From NCBI GenBank assembly GCA_021774615.1, contig JAJFIW010000033.1, forward strand, positions 1 to 50,421: a DNA stretch of 50,421 nucleotides. Reading direction: 5' to 3'. The notes under the pieces are model-generated. The model did not search any database. It was given only the letters and a program-made list of their open reading frames with translations, and had not been told where the DNA came from. The translations under genes and the position numbers were made by a program. Positions 20,033-29,566 of this stretch are shown here, in pieces. The stretch is from Alphaproteobacteria bacterium (lineage in GTDB: Bacteria > Pseudomonadota > Alphaproteobacteria > UBA1280 > UBA6503). The first letter of the stretch is position 1. Each line of letters starts with the position of its first letter.

Positions 20033-20572
20033 TTAACGTTTCAGGGTGCCTTCTCGGCGGATTTTCTTTTGTAGCTGCAACACACCATACATCAACGACT
20101 CAGCAGTTGGTGGGCAACCTGGGACATAAACATCTACAGGGACAATCCTGTCGCAGCCACGTACCACAGAATAACTATAGTGGTAATAGCCGCCACCATT
20201 TGCACAAGACCCCATAGAAATAACATAGCGTGGTTCTGGCATTTGGTCATAAACTTTACGAAGTGCTGGTGCCATTTTATTACACAGCGTACCAGCAATA
20301 ATCATTAAATCAGACTGCCGCGGACTAGGGCGAAACAAAACACCAAAACGGTCAAGGTCGTAGCGACTAGCAGCAGAGTGCATCATCTCAACAGCGCAAC
20401 AAGCAAGGCCAAAAGTCATCGGCCATAGTGAGCCTGCCCGTGCCCAGCTAACCATATCCTCAACGCTGGTTAGAACAAAGCCATTGCTATCCATATTCTG
20501 CTTAAGAGCATCCATACCCTGCACTTCTGTATTTTGAACGCCTGCAGAAGTTAATGTGTGTAATTTTGTCAT
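20033..20572 (-). CDS. nuoB: NADH-quinone oxidoreductase subunit B
   Basis: 179-residue subunit carrying the terminal cluster N2 that reduces quinone. The adjacent-Cys ligand pair is in [14 protein letters not shown], the third in [19 protein letters not shown] and the fourth in [16 protein letters not shown]. All four ligands are intact. It starts 10 bases downstream of nuoA. Confidence 0.96.
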   Translation of the reverse strand: MTKLHTLTSAGVQNTEVQGMDALKQNMDSNGFVLTSVEDMVSWARAGSLWPMTFGLACCAVEMMHSAASRYDLDRFGVLFRPSPRQSDLMIIAGTLCNKMAPALRKVYDQMPEPRYVISMGSCANGGGYYHYSYSVVRGCDRIVPVDVYVPGCPPTAESLMYGVLQLQKKIRREGTLKR

Positions 20573-20582
20573 GATATAATCC

Positions 20583-20951
20583 CTACTCCCACTCTAGAGC
20601 ACCTTTTCTCCATTCGTAGATAAAACCAACAGTTAGCACAAACAGAAACAACATCATGCTAAAAAAGCCAAACAAGCCAATATCACCAAAAGCCATTACC
20701 CATGGGAATAAGAATGCGACCTCTAAATCAAATACAATAAATAAGATTGCCACCAAATAAAACCGTACATCAAACTTAGAGCGTGCATCATCAAAAGCTT
20801 CAAAGCCGCACTCGTAAGCTGATGTTTTTTCGTCATATTTTTTTTTAGGAGCAACAACAACAGGGATTAACATACTAACCAAAGCAATACCAGTTGCCAA
20901 AATAAGAAAAACCAAAATTGGTAAATATTCAGAGAGGGTGAAGTTTTCCAT
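20583..20951 (-). CDS. nuoA: NADH-quinone oxidoreductase subunit A
   Basis: 122-residue membrane subunit with three transmembrane helices and the conserved cytoplasmic loop [39 protein letters not shown]. The loop Cys marks the quinone-access region. First gene of the operon, so transcription of all nuo genes probably starts just upstream. Confidence 0.96.
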   Translation of the reverse strand: MENFTLSEYLPILVFLILATGIALVSMLIPVVVAPKKKYDEKTSAYECGFEAFDDARSKFDVRFYLVAILFIVFDLEVAFLFPWVMAFGDIGLFGFFSMMLFLFVLTVGFIYEWRKGALEWE

Positions 20952-21000
20952 AATATCCCTGCTTTTTTCTTGGGTTTATTGTTCATTATTTGTACCGTTT

Positions 21001-21029
21001 TTTATCACTACTTACAAGTACAAACACAA
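21001..21029 (-). promoter_or_regulatory. Possible nuo operon promoter
   Basis: On the minus strand TTGTGT (21029-21024) and GATAAA (21006-21001) are 17 bases apart, about 50 bases before nuoA. A second -10-like TATAAG lies just upstream. The region from here to tRNA-Asp (21112) is the only long non-coding stretch before the operon. Confidence 0.35.
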
Positions 21030-21112
21030 CTTATAGAAAGTTTTCAGCAAAACAGTGTTAATTAAGCAATATCTAATTATGGATAGGTCATTCCAGACTA
21101 GGAATAAAAAAA

Positions 21113-21189
21113 TGGCGGGAATGACGAGACTTGAACTCGCGACCTCCGGCGTGACAAGCCGGCACTCTAACCAACTGAGCTACATCCCC
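21113..21189 (-). tRNA. tRNA-Asp (anticodon GUC)
   Basis: A full cloverleaf reads on the minus strand: acceptor GGGGATG paired with CATTCCC, D-arm GCTCAG, anticodon arm GCCGGC-TTGTCAC-GCCGG, T-loop GTTCAAGTC. The 3' CCA is encoded. Confidence 0.95.
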
Positions 21190-21228
21190 GCAGTGAACCT
21201 GTTAACCTAGGTAATAAGGCTGTGTAAA

Positions 21229-21304
21229 TGGTGGGTGGTGAGAGACTCGAACTCCCGACCACTTCGGTGTAAACGAAGCGCTCTACCAACTGAGCTAACC
21301 ACCC
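21229..21304 (-). tRNA. tRNA-Val (anticodon UAC)
   Basis: Cloverleaf on the minus strand with acceptor GGGTGGT, anticodon loop TTTACAC between CTTCG and CGAAG, T-loop GTTCGAGTC and encoded CCA. It lies 39 bases upstream of tRNA-Asp and probably shares its transcript. Confidence 0.95.
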
Positions 21305-21394
21305 AACACACATAGTGCATCTAACTTTTACTTCGCAAAAGCAAGCTACTCACTACACAGCTATCTTTTTACACTAAAAAAAACACTTTTCAAC

Positions 21395-21428
21395 AAAAAA
21401 AAGCAGCCGTAGATACTACGACTGCTTA
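21395..21428 (-). terminator. hupB terminator
   Basis: On the minus strand AAGCAG(T)CGTAG, a short loop, then CTACG(G)CTGCTT and eight T residues, starting about 20 bases after the hupB stop. Confidence 0.9.
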
Positions 21429-21446
21429 ATCCTTCAGCAACTACTA

Positions 21447-21719
21447 TTAATTAACAGCGTCACGTAGTCCTTTACCTGGACGGAACTTAGGCATATTGCT
21501 TGCAGCAATCTGGATCGGAGCACCTGTACGTGGGTTACGACCAGTTGTTGCTTTGCGGTGAGTTACGGTAAAAGTACCGAAACCTGCTAAGCGAACTTCT
21601 TGCTTAGATTGCAAAGTTGTTGAAATGCTGTCTAGAATACCGTCAACTGCACGTGCAGCATCAGCTTTTGTTAGACCTGAAGTTTCGGCTACTTTAGAGA
21701 TTAGTTCATTCTTGTTCAC
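21447..21719 (-). CDS. hupB: DNA-binding protein HU
   Basis: 90-residue nucleoid protein that binds and bends DNA without sequence specificity. It starts MNKNELISKVAETSGLTKADA, with the beta-arm region GFGTFTVTHRKATTGRNPRTGAPIQI and the tail PKFRPGKGLRDAVN, a typical HU-beta sequence. It lies downstream of lon, as in many Proteobacteria, but has its own strong promoter and terminator. Confidence 0.95.
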   Translation of the reverse strand: MNKNELISKVAETSGLTKADAARAVDGILDSISTTLQSKQEVRLAGFGTFTVTHRKATTGRNPRTGAPIQIAASNMPKFRPGKGLRDAVN

Positions 21720-21832
21720 GAGCTTAACCCTCGATTAAATAGTTCTTGTTTAAAGCTTCCATAGCAAATTAAAATATTTACTATAAAAAACCAACGCCTC
21801 TGTGTTCTTTGCAGAAACAAAGTAACAAGAGA

Positions 21833-21861
21833 ATTTAAGTACACCTTGCAAGGGCTGTCAA
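21833..21861 (-). promoter_or_regulatory. Strong sigma-70 promoter of hupB
   Basis: A consensus TTGACA (21861-21856) and TTAAAT (21838-21833) are separated by exactly 17 bases on the minus strand, giving a leader of about 105 bases before hupB. The best promoter in the window. Confidence 0.85.
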
Positions 21862-22039
21862 GACTCATTTTTCGCAGAAAGCTGCGATTTTTATCTTGAT
21901 TTTAAGTCTTTCATAGTGGTTACTCATAAAAGCCTCTGATCAAAAAAATAATTACCTCTTAATAAACAATGACTTAGCAATAAATCTTGCCATACAACAT
22001 AATATCTACCTATAAAAAAATATTTTTTATATTTTTCAT

Positions 22040-22070
22040 AAAAAAAGGCAGGAATTTTCATTCCCGCCCT
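22040..22070 (-). terminator. lon terminator
   Basis: On the minus strand GGCGGGAAT, loop GAAA, ATTCCTGCC (one mismatch-type pair), then seven T residues. Located about 30 bases after the lon stop. Confidence 0.9.
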
Positions 22071-22098
22071 TATTTTAGGCATTTAATCATATAAAGTT

Positions 22099-24534
22099 TT
22101 AATGAGCAGTTACTTTACCACCTTTAACCCCATCTTTAGCAAGGGCTGTAAGTGGTGTTTTAGGCTTCTCTTTATGAACTTTTGGTAACTTAACAAGAGC
22201 TTGTTTGAGCACTTCATCAATATGTTCACAAGAAATAATATTTAGCTCTTTAAGAACATTTTCAGGGATGTCTTCAAGGTCTTTCTTATTCTCATGAGGA
22301 ATAAGAACAGTCTTGATGCCACCACGTAATGCTGAAAGTAGTTTCTCTTTCAAGCCACCGATAGGCATAACATGACCACGCAAAGACACTTCGCCTGTCA
22401 TCGCTACCTCAGCTTTTACAGCTGTACCTGTTAATGCTGAAACCATAGCAGTAACCATAGCAATACCAGCAGATGGCCCATCTTTAGGTGTTGCTGTATC
22501 TGGTACATGAATATGGATGTCATAGTTTTGGTAATAATCTCGTTGCAAGCCAAAGTCTGCCCAACGAGAACGAACATAACTAGCAGCCGCAGCAATAGAT
22601 TCTTGCATTACCTCGCCAAGTTTACCAGTTAAAATCATTTTACCTTTACCATCAAGAACAGTTGCCTCAATAGGAAGCAAATCTCCGCCAAACTCGGTAT
22701 AAGCAAGGCCAGTAACTACACCAACTTGGTTCTCTTTTTCTTTTAAACCAAACGAGAACTGGCGCACACCAAGGTAGGTATCAATATTCTTCTTATTAAT
22801 TTTTATCTTAGTAGCAGGTTTACCTTTACCACCAGTTTTTTTCTTATGCTCTGCTATTAACTTACGCACAGCTTTACGGCATAGCCCTGCTATAGAACGC
22901 TCTAAGTTACGGACTCCAGCTTCTCGGGTATAGAATCTGATAATTTCCCTAATTGCATCATCATCAATATCTAGCTCACCCTTTTTAAGACCATTTTCTT
23001 TAATAGTCCTAGGGATTAAATGCCTTTTTGTAATAATAACTTTTTCATCTTCTGTATAACCAGACAGACGAATAATTTCCAGCCTATCACGTAGAGCAGC
23101 AGGAATATTAAAGCTATTTGCTGTACAAATAAACATCACATCAGACAAATCAAAATCAACTTCAAGATAATGATCTTGGAATGTATGATTTTGCGATGGG
23201 TCAAGCACTTCAAGCAATGCTGATGATGGGTCACCTCTAAAATCAGCACCTAGCTTATCAATCTCATCTAATAAGAATAGTGGATTTCTAGTTTCTGCTT
23301 TACGCAGACCTTGGATAATCTTACCAGGCAAAGCACCAATATATGTACGACGATGCCCACGGATTTCAGCTTCATCACGCACCCCACCCAAAGCCATACG
23401 TACGTATGGGCGGCCAGTAGAACGTGCAATAGACTTAGCTAAAGATGTTTTACCAACACCAGGAGGTCCAACAAGACATAGAATTGGTCCCTTCAATTTT
23501 TTAACACGTTGCTGTACAGCTAAATGCTCGATTATACGCTCTTTAACTTTTTCAAGACCATGGTGGTCATCATCAAGAACGCTTTGTGCAAAATCCAAGT
23601 CTTTCTTCAGCCTACTTTTCTTCTGCCATGGTAGGTTAAGCATCACATCAAGGTAATTACGAGTAACACCAGCTTCAGCTGACATCGGAGACATCATTTT
23701 AAGCTTTTTAATCTCCAGTTCTGCTTTTTCTTTAGCTTCCTCAGATAAACCAATTTCTTTAATTTTACGTTCATAATCAGCTATTTCATTTGCTTCAACA
23801 TCTTCGCCAAGCTCTTTTTGGATAGCTTTCATTTGTTCGTTAAGGTAGTACTCACGCTGGGTTTTTTCCATCTGACGTTTAACACGGCTACGGATACGCT
23901 TTTCAACCTGTAGAACACCAATTTCATTTTCCATTAATTGATAAAGTTTTTCCAACCTATCATCAACCAAGTCCATTTCTAGGAGCTCTTGCTTTTCTTC
24001 AAGCTTCAAACTTAGATGTGATGCGATTGTATCTGCAAGTCGAGCAGGCTCATCAATTGCAGCAAGGCTAACCAAAACTTCAGGTGGTATTTTCTTGTTA
24101 AGTTTAACGTATTCTTCAAACTCGGTTACTACCGCACGGACAAGAGCTTCGGTTTCCTGTGGAGAGCCTTCACGCTCGATAAAAGATTCAGGGAATGCTT
24201 GGAAGAATTCTTCTGTATCTTCAACATCGCGCAAGCGCACACGTGTGCCGCCTTCTACCAAAACTTTTACTGTTCCGTCTGGTAATTTTAAAAGTTGTAA
24301 TACGTTCCCTAAACAACCCACACGGAAAACATCTGCTGTGTCTGGCTCGTCTTTAGAAGCATCTTTTTGTGCAACTAAAATAATTTGTTTATCGTTGTTC
24401 ATAACCTCTTCAAGTGCTCGCACACTACGGTCACGCCCCACAAACAATGGTACAATCATATTAGGAAACACCACAATATCCCGCAAAGGAAGTATTGGAA
24501 GTGGAGATTTAGTATCTATTTTATTATCTGCCAT
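22099..24534 (-). CDS. lon: ATP-dependent protease La
   Basis: 811-residue homo-oligomeric cytosolic protease that degrades misfolded and regulatory proteins. The N-terminal substrate domain begins LPILPLRDIVVFPNMIVPLFVGR; the AAA+ module has Walker A GPPGVGKTSLAKS and Walker B LFLLDEIDK; the C-terminal protease domain has the catalytic Ser in KDGPSAGIAM and Lys in GGLKEKLLSALRGG. Full length. It lies 61 bases downstream of clpX in the order tig-clpP-clpX-lon-hupB. The tail after the protease domain is basic and variable. Confidence 0.97.
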   Translation of the reverse strand: MADNKIDTKSPLPILPLRDIVVFPNMIVPLFVGRDRSVRALEEVMNNDKQIILVAQKDASKDEPDTADVFRVGCLGNVLQLLKLPDGTVKVLVEGGTRVRLRDVEDTEEFFQAFPESFIEREGSPQETEALVRAVVTEFEEYVKLNKKIPPEVLVSLAAIDEPARLADTIASHLSLKLEEKQELLEMDLVDDRLEKLYQLMENEIGVLQVEKRIRSRVKRQMEKTQREYYLNEQMKAIQKELGEDVEANEIADYERKIKEIGLSEEAKEKAELEIKKLKMMSPMSAEAGVTRNYLDVMLNLPWQKKSRLKKDLDFAQSVLDDDHHGLEKVKERIIEHLAVQQRVKKLKGPILCLVGPPGVGKTSLAKSIARSTGRPYVRMALGGVRDEAEIRGHRRTYIGALPGKIIQGLRKAETRNPLFLLDEIDKLGADFRGDPSSALLEVLDPSQNHTFQDHYLEVDFDLSDVMFICTANSFNIPAALRDRLEIIRLSGYTEDEKVIITKRHLIPRTIKENGLKKGELDIDDDAIREIIRFYTREAGVRNLERSIAGLCRKAVRKLIAEHKKKTGGKGKPATKIKINKKNIDTYLGVRQFSFGLKEKENQVGVVTGLAYTEFGGDLLPIEATVLDGKGKMILTGKLGEVMQESIAAAASYVRSRWADFGLQRDYYQNYDIHIHVPDTATPKDGPSAGIAMVTAMVSALTGTAVKAEVAMTGEVSLRGHVMPIGGLKEKLLSALRGGIKTVLIPHENKKDLEDIPENVLKELNIISCEHIDEVLKQALVKLPKVHKEKPKTPLTALAKDGVKGGKVTAH

Positions 24535-24595
24535 GGTGGCTACCTTTTTTATTAAATTAGTTTATAACACCTAAAAACAAAGCTATTAAATCTTA

Positions 24596-25870
24596 CTATG
24601 AGGCGTCTGCCTCTTCTTTTTTACGCTTTTCTTTACTGTAAATTAATAGTGGCTCAGCACGACCGTCAATAACTTCTTTGCTAATTACGACCTCTTCAAT
24701 TTCATCCATTCCTGGTAGTTCAAACATACTATCCAGAAGAACATCTTCAATAATAGAACGAAGGCCACGAGCACCTGTTTTACGCTCAATCGCTTTTTCT
24801 GCCATTGCTTGTAGTGCTTCTTCAGAGAATGTTAGATTGATATCTTCCATACCAAATAGCTCAACAAACTGTTTAACAAGAGCGTTTTTAGGCCCAGTTA
24901 AAATCTTAATTAATGCTTCTTCGTCAAGGTCTTCTAAAGATGCAAGGATTGGCAAGCGACCAATAAACTCAGGTATCATACCAAATTTTAATAAATCTTC
25001 AGGCTCAACCATAGAGAATAGCTCGCCAGTGCCGCGATCGTCTTTACCTTGCACATCTGCGTTAAAACCAATACTTGATTTACGCTGACGTTGAGCAATA
25101 ACTTTTTCAAGACCGTCAAAAGCACCACCCACAATAAACAAGATATTGCTTGTGTCTACTTGTAGAAACTCTTGTTGTGGGTGCTTACGCCCACCTTGAG
25201 GAGGAACAGCAGCAACTGTACCTTCTATAATTTTTAGCAACGCCTGCTGTACCCCCTCACCAGACACATCACGTGTAATAGATGGGTTGTCAGACTTACG
25301 GGTGATTTTATCCACCTCATCAATATAAACTATCCCACGCTGAGCACGCTCAACGTTATAGTCAGCAGCTTGAAGAAGCTTCAGGATGATATTTTCAACG
25401 TCTTCACCAACGTAACCAGCCTCAGTAAGGGTAGTTGCATCTGCAATTGTGAATGGTACGTCTAAAATTCTAGCAAGCGAACTAGCCAATAATGTTTTAC
25501 CACTACCTGTAGGCCCAATTAGCATAATATTAGATTTCTGCAATTCAACGTCACTTTCACGCCCCATATGTTCAAGGCGCTTATAATGATTATGAACCGC
25601 AACTGACAAAATACGCTTCGCGCGTTCTTGGCCAATAACATAGTCATCAAGCGTTTGTTTGATTTCTTTTGGTGTAGGAACACCAGAACGTTCTGTAGAC
25701 ACACCTTTTGGAGCACGTTGCTCTTCACGGATAATATCCATACACAAGCCCACGCATTCATCACAAATGAATACTGTTGGCCCTGCAATTAATTTACGAA
25801 CTTCATGTTGGCTCTTTCCGCAGAAAGAACAGTACAGGGTGTTGCCATTGTTGTCTGATGAACGTGTCAT
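24596..25870 (-). CDS. clpX: ATP-dependent Clp protease ATP-binding subunit ClpX
   Basis: 424-residue AAA+ unfoldase that feeds substrates to ClpP. N-terminal zinc-binding domain with Cys14, Cys17, Cys36 and Cys39 (YCSFCGK and [10 protein letters not shown]); Walker [12 protein letters not shown]; pore loop GYVGEDVEN; Walker [11 protein letters not shown]; sensor arginine in EFIGRLP. The order clpP then clpX is conserved, but 297 bases separate them, with a clpP terminator and a good clpX promoter between, so clpX can be expressed independently. Confidence 0.97.
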   Translation of the reverse strand: MTRSSDNNGNTLYCSFCGKSQHEVRKLIAGPTVFICDECVGLCMDIIREEQRAPKGVSTERSGVPTPKEIKQTLDDYVIGQERAKRILSVAVHNHYKRLEHMGRESDVELQKSNIMLIGPTGSGKTLLASSLARILDVPFTIADATTLTEAGYVGEDVENIILKLLQAADYNVERAQRGIVYIDEVDKITRKSDNPSITRDVSGEGVQQALLKIIEGTVAAVPPQGGRKHPQQEFLQVDTSNILFIVGGAFDGLEKVIAQRQRKSSIGFNADVQGKDDRGTGELFSMVEPEDLLKFGMIPEFIGRLPILASLEDLDEEALIKILTGPKNALVKQFVELFGMEDINLTFSEEALQAMAEKAIERKTGARGLRSIIEDVLLDSMFELPGMDEIEEVVISKEVIDGRAEPLLIYSKEKRKKEEADAS

Positions 25871-25934
25871 ATATATTTATCCTTTAAAGATATTACATTT
25901 GAGGGGGTAATCCCAGCCTCACAACTATCATTAA

Positions 25935-25962
25935 GTATTACTTTTAACACTACGCAAGTCAA
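25935..25962 (-). promoter_or_regulatory. clpX promoter
   Basis: TTGACT (25962-25957) and TAATAC (25940-25935) are 16 bases apart on the minus strand, about 65 bases before the clpX ATG. Lies after the clpP terminator. Confidence 0.6.
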
Positions 25963-26118
25963 TCAAGCTTACGTATTCTTTATATTTAAAAGCCCATATT
26001 TTGGTCATTTTAATGAATTTACACTTATAGCATATGGCTATTAAGCAACACTAATAACATAACAAGCAAGATTCTTGCCATTATGCATCTAGAATTCTTT
26101 GTGTAGTAAATATAAAAA

Positions 26119-26140
26119 AAAGAGGGCTAATGCCCTCTTT
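26119..26140 (-). terminator. clpP terminator
   Basis: Perfect 9-bp stem AAAGAGGGC / GCCCTCTTT around the loop ATTA (minus strand), continuing into a run of T. It lies 28 bases after the clpP stop and separates tig-clpP from clpX. Confidence 0.9.
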
Positions 26141-26167
26141 CTCGTAACTTATAACAATTTTTAAAAC

Positions 26168-26815
26168 TTATTTACTGGCTTTACCAGATTTAGCTTTAGG
26201 AACAGCTTGACGGTTTTTCAGAACCTCATCAATCAAGCCATATTTCTTTGCTTCCTCGGCAGACATAAAATAGTCACGGTCAGTATCTTTCTCTACAGTG
26301 CCCATAGGTTTTCCTGTAGCGTCAGATAAGATTTTGTTCAAACGCTCACGCATTTTTAAAATCTCTTTAGCGTGAATTTCAATGTCAGTTGCTTGACCTT
26401 GGTAACCACCAAGAGGCTGGTGAATCATCACTCTAGAATTTTCTAGAGCATAGCGTTTTCCTTTTGTGCCTGCAGCCAACAATAAAGAGCCCATACTAGC
26501 AGCCTGACCAATACAAATGGTGCTTACTTCTGGTCTGATGTATTGCATAGTATCATAAATAGCCATACCAGCAGTAACCACACCGCCAGGAGAATTAATA
26601 TATATAGATATTTCTTTATCAGGGTTTTCTGCTTCTAGGTGCAATAATTGGGCAACAATTAAGTTAGCCATATCGTCGTGCACTTGCCCTGTTAAGAAAA
26701 TAATTCTCTCTTTAAGTAAGCGAGAGTAAATATCGTAAGCTCTTTCACCGCGCGATGATTGTTCAACAACCATTGGTACTAATGTATTTATAATAGGGTC
26801 AAAATCATGGTTCAT
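26168..26815 (-). CDS. clpP: ATP-dependent Clp protease proteolytic subunit
   Basis: 215-residue serine peptidase forming the double heptameric chamber that works with ClpX. Catalytic Ser107 in [14 protein letters not shown], His132 in MIHQPLGG, and Asp near residue 181 in [18 protein letters not shown]. Normal length, with a short propeptide-like N terminus. It starts 34 bases after the trigger factor gene, so tig and clpP probably share a transcript. Confidence 0.97.
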   Translation of the reverse strand: MNHDFDPIINTLVPMVVEQSSRGERAYDIYSRLLKERIIFLTGQVHDDMANLIVAQLLHLEAENPDKEISIYINSPGGVVTAGMAIYDTMQYIRPEVSTICIGQAASMGSLLLAAGTKGKRYALENSRVMIHQPLGGYQGQATDIEIHAKEILKMRERLNKILSDATGKPMGTVEKDTDRDYFMSAEEAKKYGLIDEVLKNRQAVPKAKSGKASK

Positions 26816-26849
26816 ATTATTTTTTTCCTTATATTAACCTTCTAAACAC

Positions 26850-28172
26850 TTAGGCGTTCATCTCAAGCAATATTTCATCTGCATCAACTTCTTTTTCAGT
26901 AACTTTAGCTTTACCAAAAACCCATTCGCATACTTTATTCTCAAACAATGGGCCAAACACTTCTTGGCGGCCACGCTCTGATGAATAATAAGCACGAGCC
27001 CGTTCAGACTGCTCTTTAGGGAATTGAGAAACAATTCTATCAATTTCCTTACTGATCTCGTCAGCCTCAACCTTAACTTGCTCTTTTTTAGCAATTTCAG
27101 CTAGAACCAAGCCAACACGAACACGACGTTCTGCTAGCCCACGATGCTCAACACGCATTTCATCTTCGCTCTTATCAAGCATTTCGAATGTTACCTGAGA
27201 ACGTTGCATGTCTTGCTGTAGAGCACTCCAAATAGAGTTAAACTCTTGTTCTACCATACTGTCTGGGAGTGGGAATGTATTCTTTTTCTCTAACACGTCA
27301 AATAAATCGCGCTTTAAACGTTGTGAGCTTGATTCAGCAATATCTTTTTCCAGTTGTGCTGCGATTTTCTTTTTAATATCAGCAAGATCTTCAGAACCAA
27401 ACTGTTTAGCAAAAGCATCGTCAATCTTAGGGGTGATTGCCTTTTTAACTTCGTGCAACTCAACCTCAAACTTGGCTTTTACCCCAGCTAAATCTTTATT
27501 ATGGTAGTCTTTAGGGAATGTAACATTAACATCAAACTTTTCGCCTTCTTTATGGCCTGCAATTTGATCTTCGAAACCTGCAATCAAGCCACCTGTGCCC
27601 AACTCTATAGGGTGTTTAGTTACTTCTGCACCTGCTAGAGCTTTATTGCTTTTAGCGTCAAAGCCTTTAGCTGTAATAACAGCCATATCGCCTTTTTCAG
27701 CTTTACCATCTTTTTTCTCGAAGCTCCGCAATGACTCTGCAAGCTTGCTTAATGCAGCTTTAATTTGCTTATCGGAAGCCTTTGCAACTTGACGAGTTAA
27801 CTTTGCATCTACATAACCTTGGGCTTCGAATTCTGGCAAAATATCAAAACGGATTGTGTAAACATAGTCTTTGCCATCATCAACATCTCCAAAGTCAACT
27901 TGAGGTTGACCTGCAGGTGTTAGCTTTTCTTTGTCAAAAGCCTTAGGCATTGTTTCAGAGATAAGTTCTTGGCGAACTTCATCTTGCACTTGCGAGCCAA
28001 AACGCTGTTTAAGAACCTTCGCAGGGATTTTACCTGAACGGAACCCTGGGATTTTAGCCTGATTACCAATTTTAACCAATCGTTCATCAACCATTTTAGC
28101 GACTTCGCCAGCAGGAACGGTAACTGTCATCTCGCGGCCTAGTTCGCCTTTTTTATGTAACTTAACTTCCAT
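26850..28172 (-). CDS. tig: Trigger factor (ribosome-associated chaperone)
   Basis: 440-residue peptidyl-prolyl isomerase and chaperone that meets nascent chains at the ribosome exit. The N-terminal ribosome-binding domain has the FRSGKIPAKVLKQRFG signature, followed by an FKBP-type domain (KGDMAVI to GFEDQIAGHKEGEKFDVNVTFP) and a long helical C-terminal domain. I set the start at the ATG at 28172: AAAGGG lies about 8 bases upstream and the protein then has normal length. An in-frame extension to 28304 exists but reads straight through tRNA-Leu and is not coding. Confidence 0.96.
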   Translation of the reverse strand: MEVKLHKKGELGREMTVTVPAGEVAKMVDERLVKIGNQAKIPGFRSGKIPAKVLKQRFGSQVQDEVRQELISETMPKAFDKEKLTPAGQPQVDFGDVDDGKDYVYTIRFDILPEFEAQGYVDAKLTRQVAKASDKQIKAALSKLAESLRSFEKKDGKAEKGDMAVITAKGFDAKSNKALAGAEVTKHPIELGTGGLIAGFEDQIAGHKEGEKFDVNVTFPKDYHNKDLAGVKAKFEVELHEVKKAITPKIDDAFAKQFGSEDLADIKKKIAAQLEKDIAESSSQRLKRDLFDVLEKKNTFPLPDSMVEQEFNSIWSALQQDMQRSQVTFEMLDKSEDEMRVEHRGLAERRVRVGLVLAEIAKKEQVKVEADEISKEIDRIVSQFPKEQSERARAYYSSERGRQEVFGPLFENKVCEWVFGKAKVTEKEVDADEILLEMNA

Positions 28173-28226
28173 GGATTTGACCCTTTGGTTTGCTTGAATA
28201 TATAAATAAAATTTTAAGAACTCAGC

Positions 28227-28310
28227 TGGTGCGGATGGAGGGACTCGAACCCCCACGATAAAATCACTGGTACCTAAAACCAGCGCGTCTACCAGTTCCG
28301 CCACATCCGC
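28227..28310 (-). tRNA. tRNA-Leu (anticodon UAG)
   Basis: 84-base class II tRNA with a variable arm: acceptor GCGGATG, anticodon arm CTGGT-TTTAGGT-ACCAG, T-loop GTTCGAGTC, encoded CCA. It ends only 54 bases before the tig start and appears to share a promoter with tig. Confidence 0.95.
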
Positions 28311-28327
28311 ATTAACCGAGCTATCAC

Positions 28328-28357
28328 ATAGTACAGAAAGAAATATATTCCTTTCAA
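28328..28357 (-). promoter_or_regulatory. Promoter for tRNA-Leu and probably tig-clpP
   Basis: TTGAAA (28357-28352) and TACTAT (28333-28328) are 18 bases apart on the minus strand, ending 18 bases before the tRNA-Leu 5' end. No other promoter is obvious between tRNA-Leu and tig. Confidence 0.55.
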
Positions 28358-28430
28358 GTGAATGAGAGGCAACTGCCTATTTATGCGCCATTAAATTTAG
28401 TTTAAAGCCGCCATAAGCATTATACATTAA

Positions 28431-28507
28431 TGGGGCGAACGATGGGGCTTGAACCCACGACCCTCAGAACCACAATCTGATGCTCTACCAACTGAGCTAC
28501 GCCCGCC
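28431..28507 (-). tRNA. tRNA-His (anticodon GUG)
   Basis: Cloverleaf with anticodon loop TTGTGGT between CAGA and TCTG. The characteristic extra G at -1 (position 28507) is encoded opposite C73, and the CCA is encoded. Confidence 0.95.
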
Positions 28508-28610
28508 ATACCATTACTCCGACAGAATTTAGGCATTTTTACAGAAAAATCAAGTTATTTCTGAAAAATAAAATTCAAGGAGAGGAAAAATTTATTTAGT
28601 GCAGCTTTTA

Positions 28611-28687
<77 letters not shown>

Positions 28688-28730
28688 ATACAAAATACAC
28701 GTTTACCATAAAAATCCGGAAAATCAAAAA

Positions 28731-29360
28731 CTAAATAGCTACTGCTGAAGTAGGATGATGTTTCGCTGTTGCCCACGGTAGCGACAGAGAAATGTTTTGT
28801 AACTCTGCTAATACTGCAACATGTACATCTGCATATGCCGGCACTTCGAGGCTATCACTACCCAAAGCGCTGACAACTTCCCATTGTTCTGGAGCTGTTA
28901 AAACAAATCTTGCGCCTATACTTTTAGCAGCACTAAAATCTCTAGCTGAGTCACCAATAACAAGAATCTCATCTGGCTCTAGGTTATAGTCTTTCATCAT
29001 TTGCAATAGCATTCCAGGTAAAGGCTTACGGCAGCTACATTCTTCAGCTTGAGTATGAGGACAATAATAGAATTTCTCAATCCTAGCGTCTTCACCAAGC
29101 ATTTGCTGCATTTGACCATGAATAATCCTGAGCTCTTTATGAGTTATAAGCCCCTCTCCAACACACGACTGTTGACTAAATACAAAAGGAAGAAGCCCCG
29201 CCCGCCGTACAGCCCAAACAGCTTCAGCAACACCAGGCAGTAAGTGTAAGTCTTCAGGTCGTAGAATATATTTTTGTGATGTTGATGGATTATGATTAAG
29301 GGTACCGTCTCGGCTAAAAGCAACTGCTTTTATACCTTTATTCAAAGCTTGTACTGTCAT
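28731..29360 (-). CDS. GmhB-like HAD protein lacking the nucleophilic Asp
   Basis: 209 residues resembling D,D-heptose 1,7-bisphosphate phosphatase / histidinol-phosphatase HAD enzymes. The zinc-loop pattern CPHTQAEECSCRKPLPGML is intact, motif III Lys lies within it, and motif IV GDSARDFSAAKSIGA is present. Motif I is altered: where the family has DRDGTLN, this protein has S16-RDGTLN (codon AGC), removing the Asp that forms the phospho-enzyme. Motif II (FVFSQQSCVGEG) also differs from the usual TNQSG. Either catalysis is lost or changed, or the protein has a binding role. It is divergent from the kinase gene at 29567, and no other heptose gene is visible nearby. Confidence 0.75.
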   Translation of the reverse strand: MTVQALNKGIKAVAFSRDGTLNHNPSTSQKYILRPEDLHLLPGVAEAVWAVRRAGLLPFVFSQQSCVGEGLITHKELRIIHGQMQQMLGEDARIEKFYYCPHTQAEECSCRKPLPGMLLQMMKDYNLEPDEILVIGDSARDFSAAKSIGARFVLTAPEQWEVVSALGSDSLEVPAYADVHVAVLAELQNISLSLPWATAKHHPTSAVAI

Positions 29361-29522
29361 GTGGTTTTGTCTTTCTTAATTATTACACATTTAGTCAGCA
29401 GTATTTGTTAATTGAGTTCTATATAACTTGCATTTTAGATATTTACAATTTTTGTTCGCGACTAGCCAATGCTAAAAAGACCCTGTGTGATAAATATATC
29501 TATAATACCATTTGGCAGTACA

Positions 29523-29531
29523 TGCTATACT
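29523..29531 (+). promoter_or_regulatory. Extended -10 promoter for the PfkB-family kinase
   Basis: TGC followed by TATACT (29526-29531), an extended -10 element, 35 bases before the ATG. No clear -35. The element lies inside an imperfect inverted repeat GCAGTA...TACTGC (29515-29533). Confidence 0.45.
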
Positions 29532-29566
29532 GCATAAAAACAAGATAAATTAAGGAGTTTAACTTA

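Larger units (their letters stand above)
21720..22098. other. Intergenic region between hupB and lon
   Basis: 379 bases with no gene. It contains the hupB promoter (21833-21861), a short perfect inverted repeat TCGCAG-AAAG-CTGCGA (21872-21887) immediately upstream of that promoter, an AT-rich stretch, and the lon terminator (22040-22070). The inverted repeat could be an operator or a remnant hairpin. Confidence 0.7.

Noticed and set aside
21872-21887. TCGCAG-AAAG-CTGCGA as a second lon terminator
   Set aside because: On the minus strand it is followed by A residues rather than T, and lon already has a good terminator at 22040-22070.
28173-28304. N-terminal extension of the trigger factor frame beginning MAELVDALVLG
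   Set aside because: It reads through tRNA-Leu; this peptide is a well-known artefact of tRNA-Leu translation, and the normal trigger factor start with a ribosome site is at 28172.
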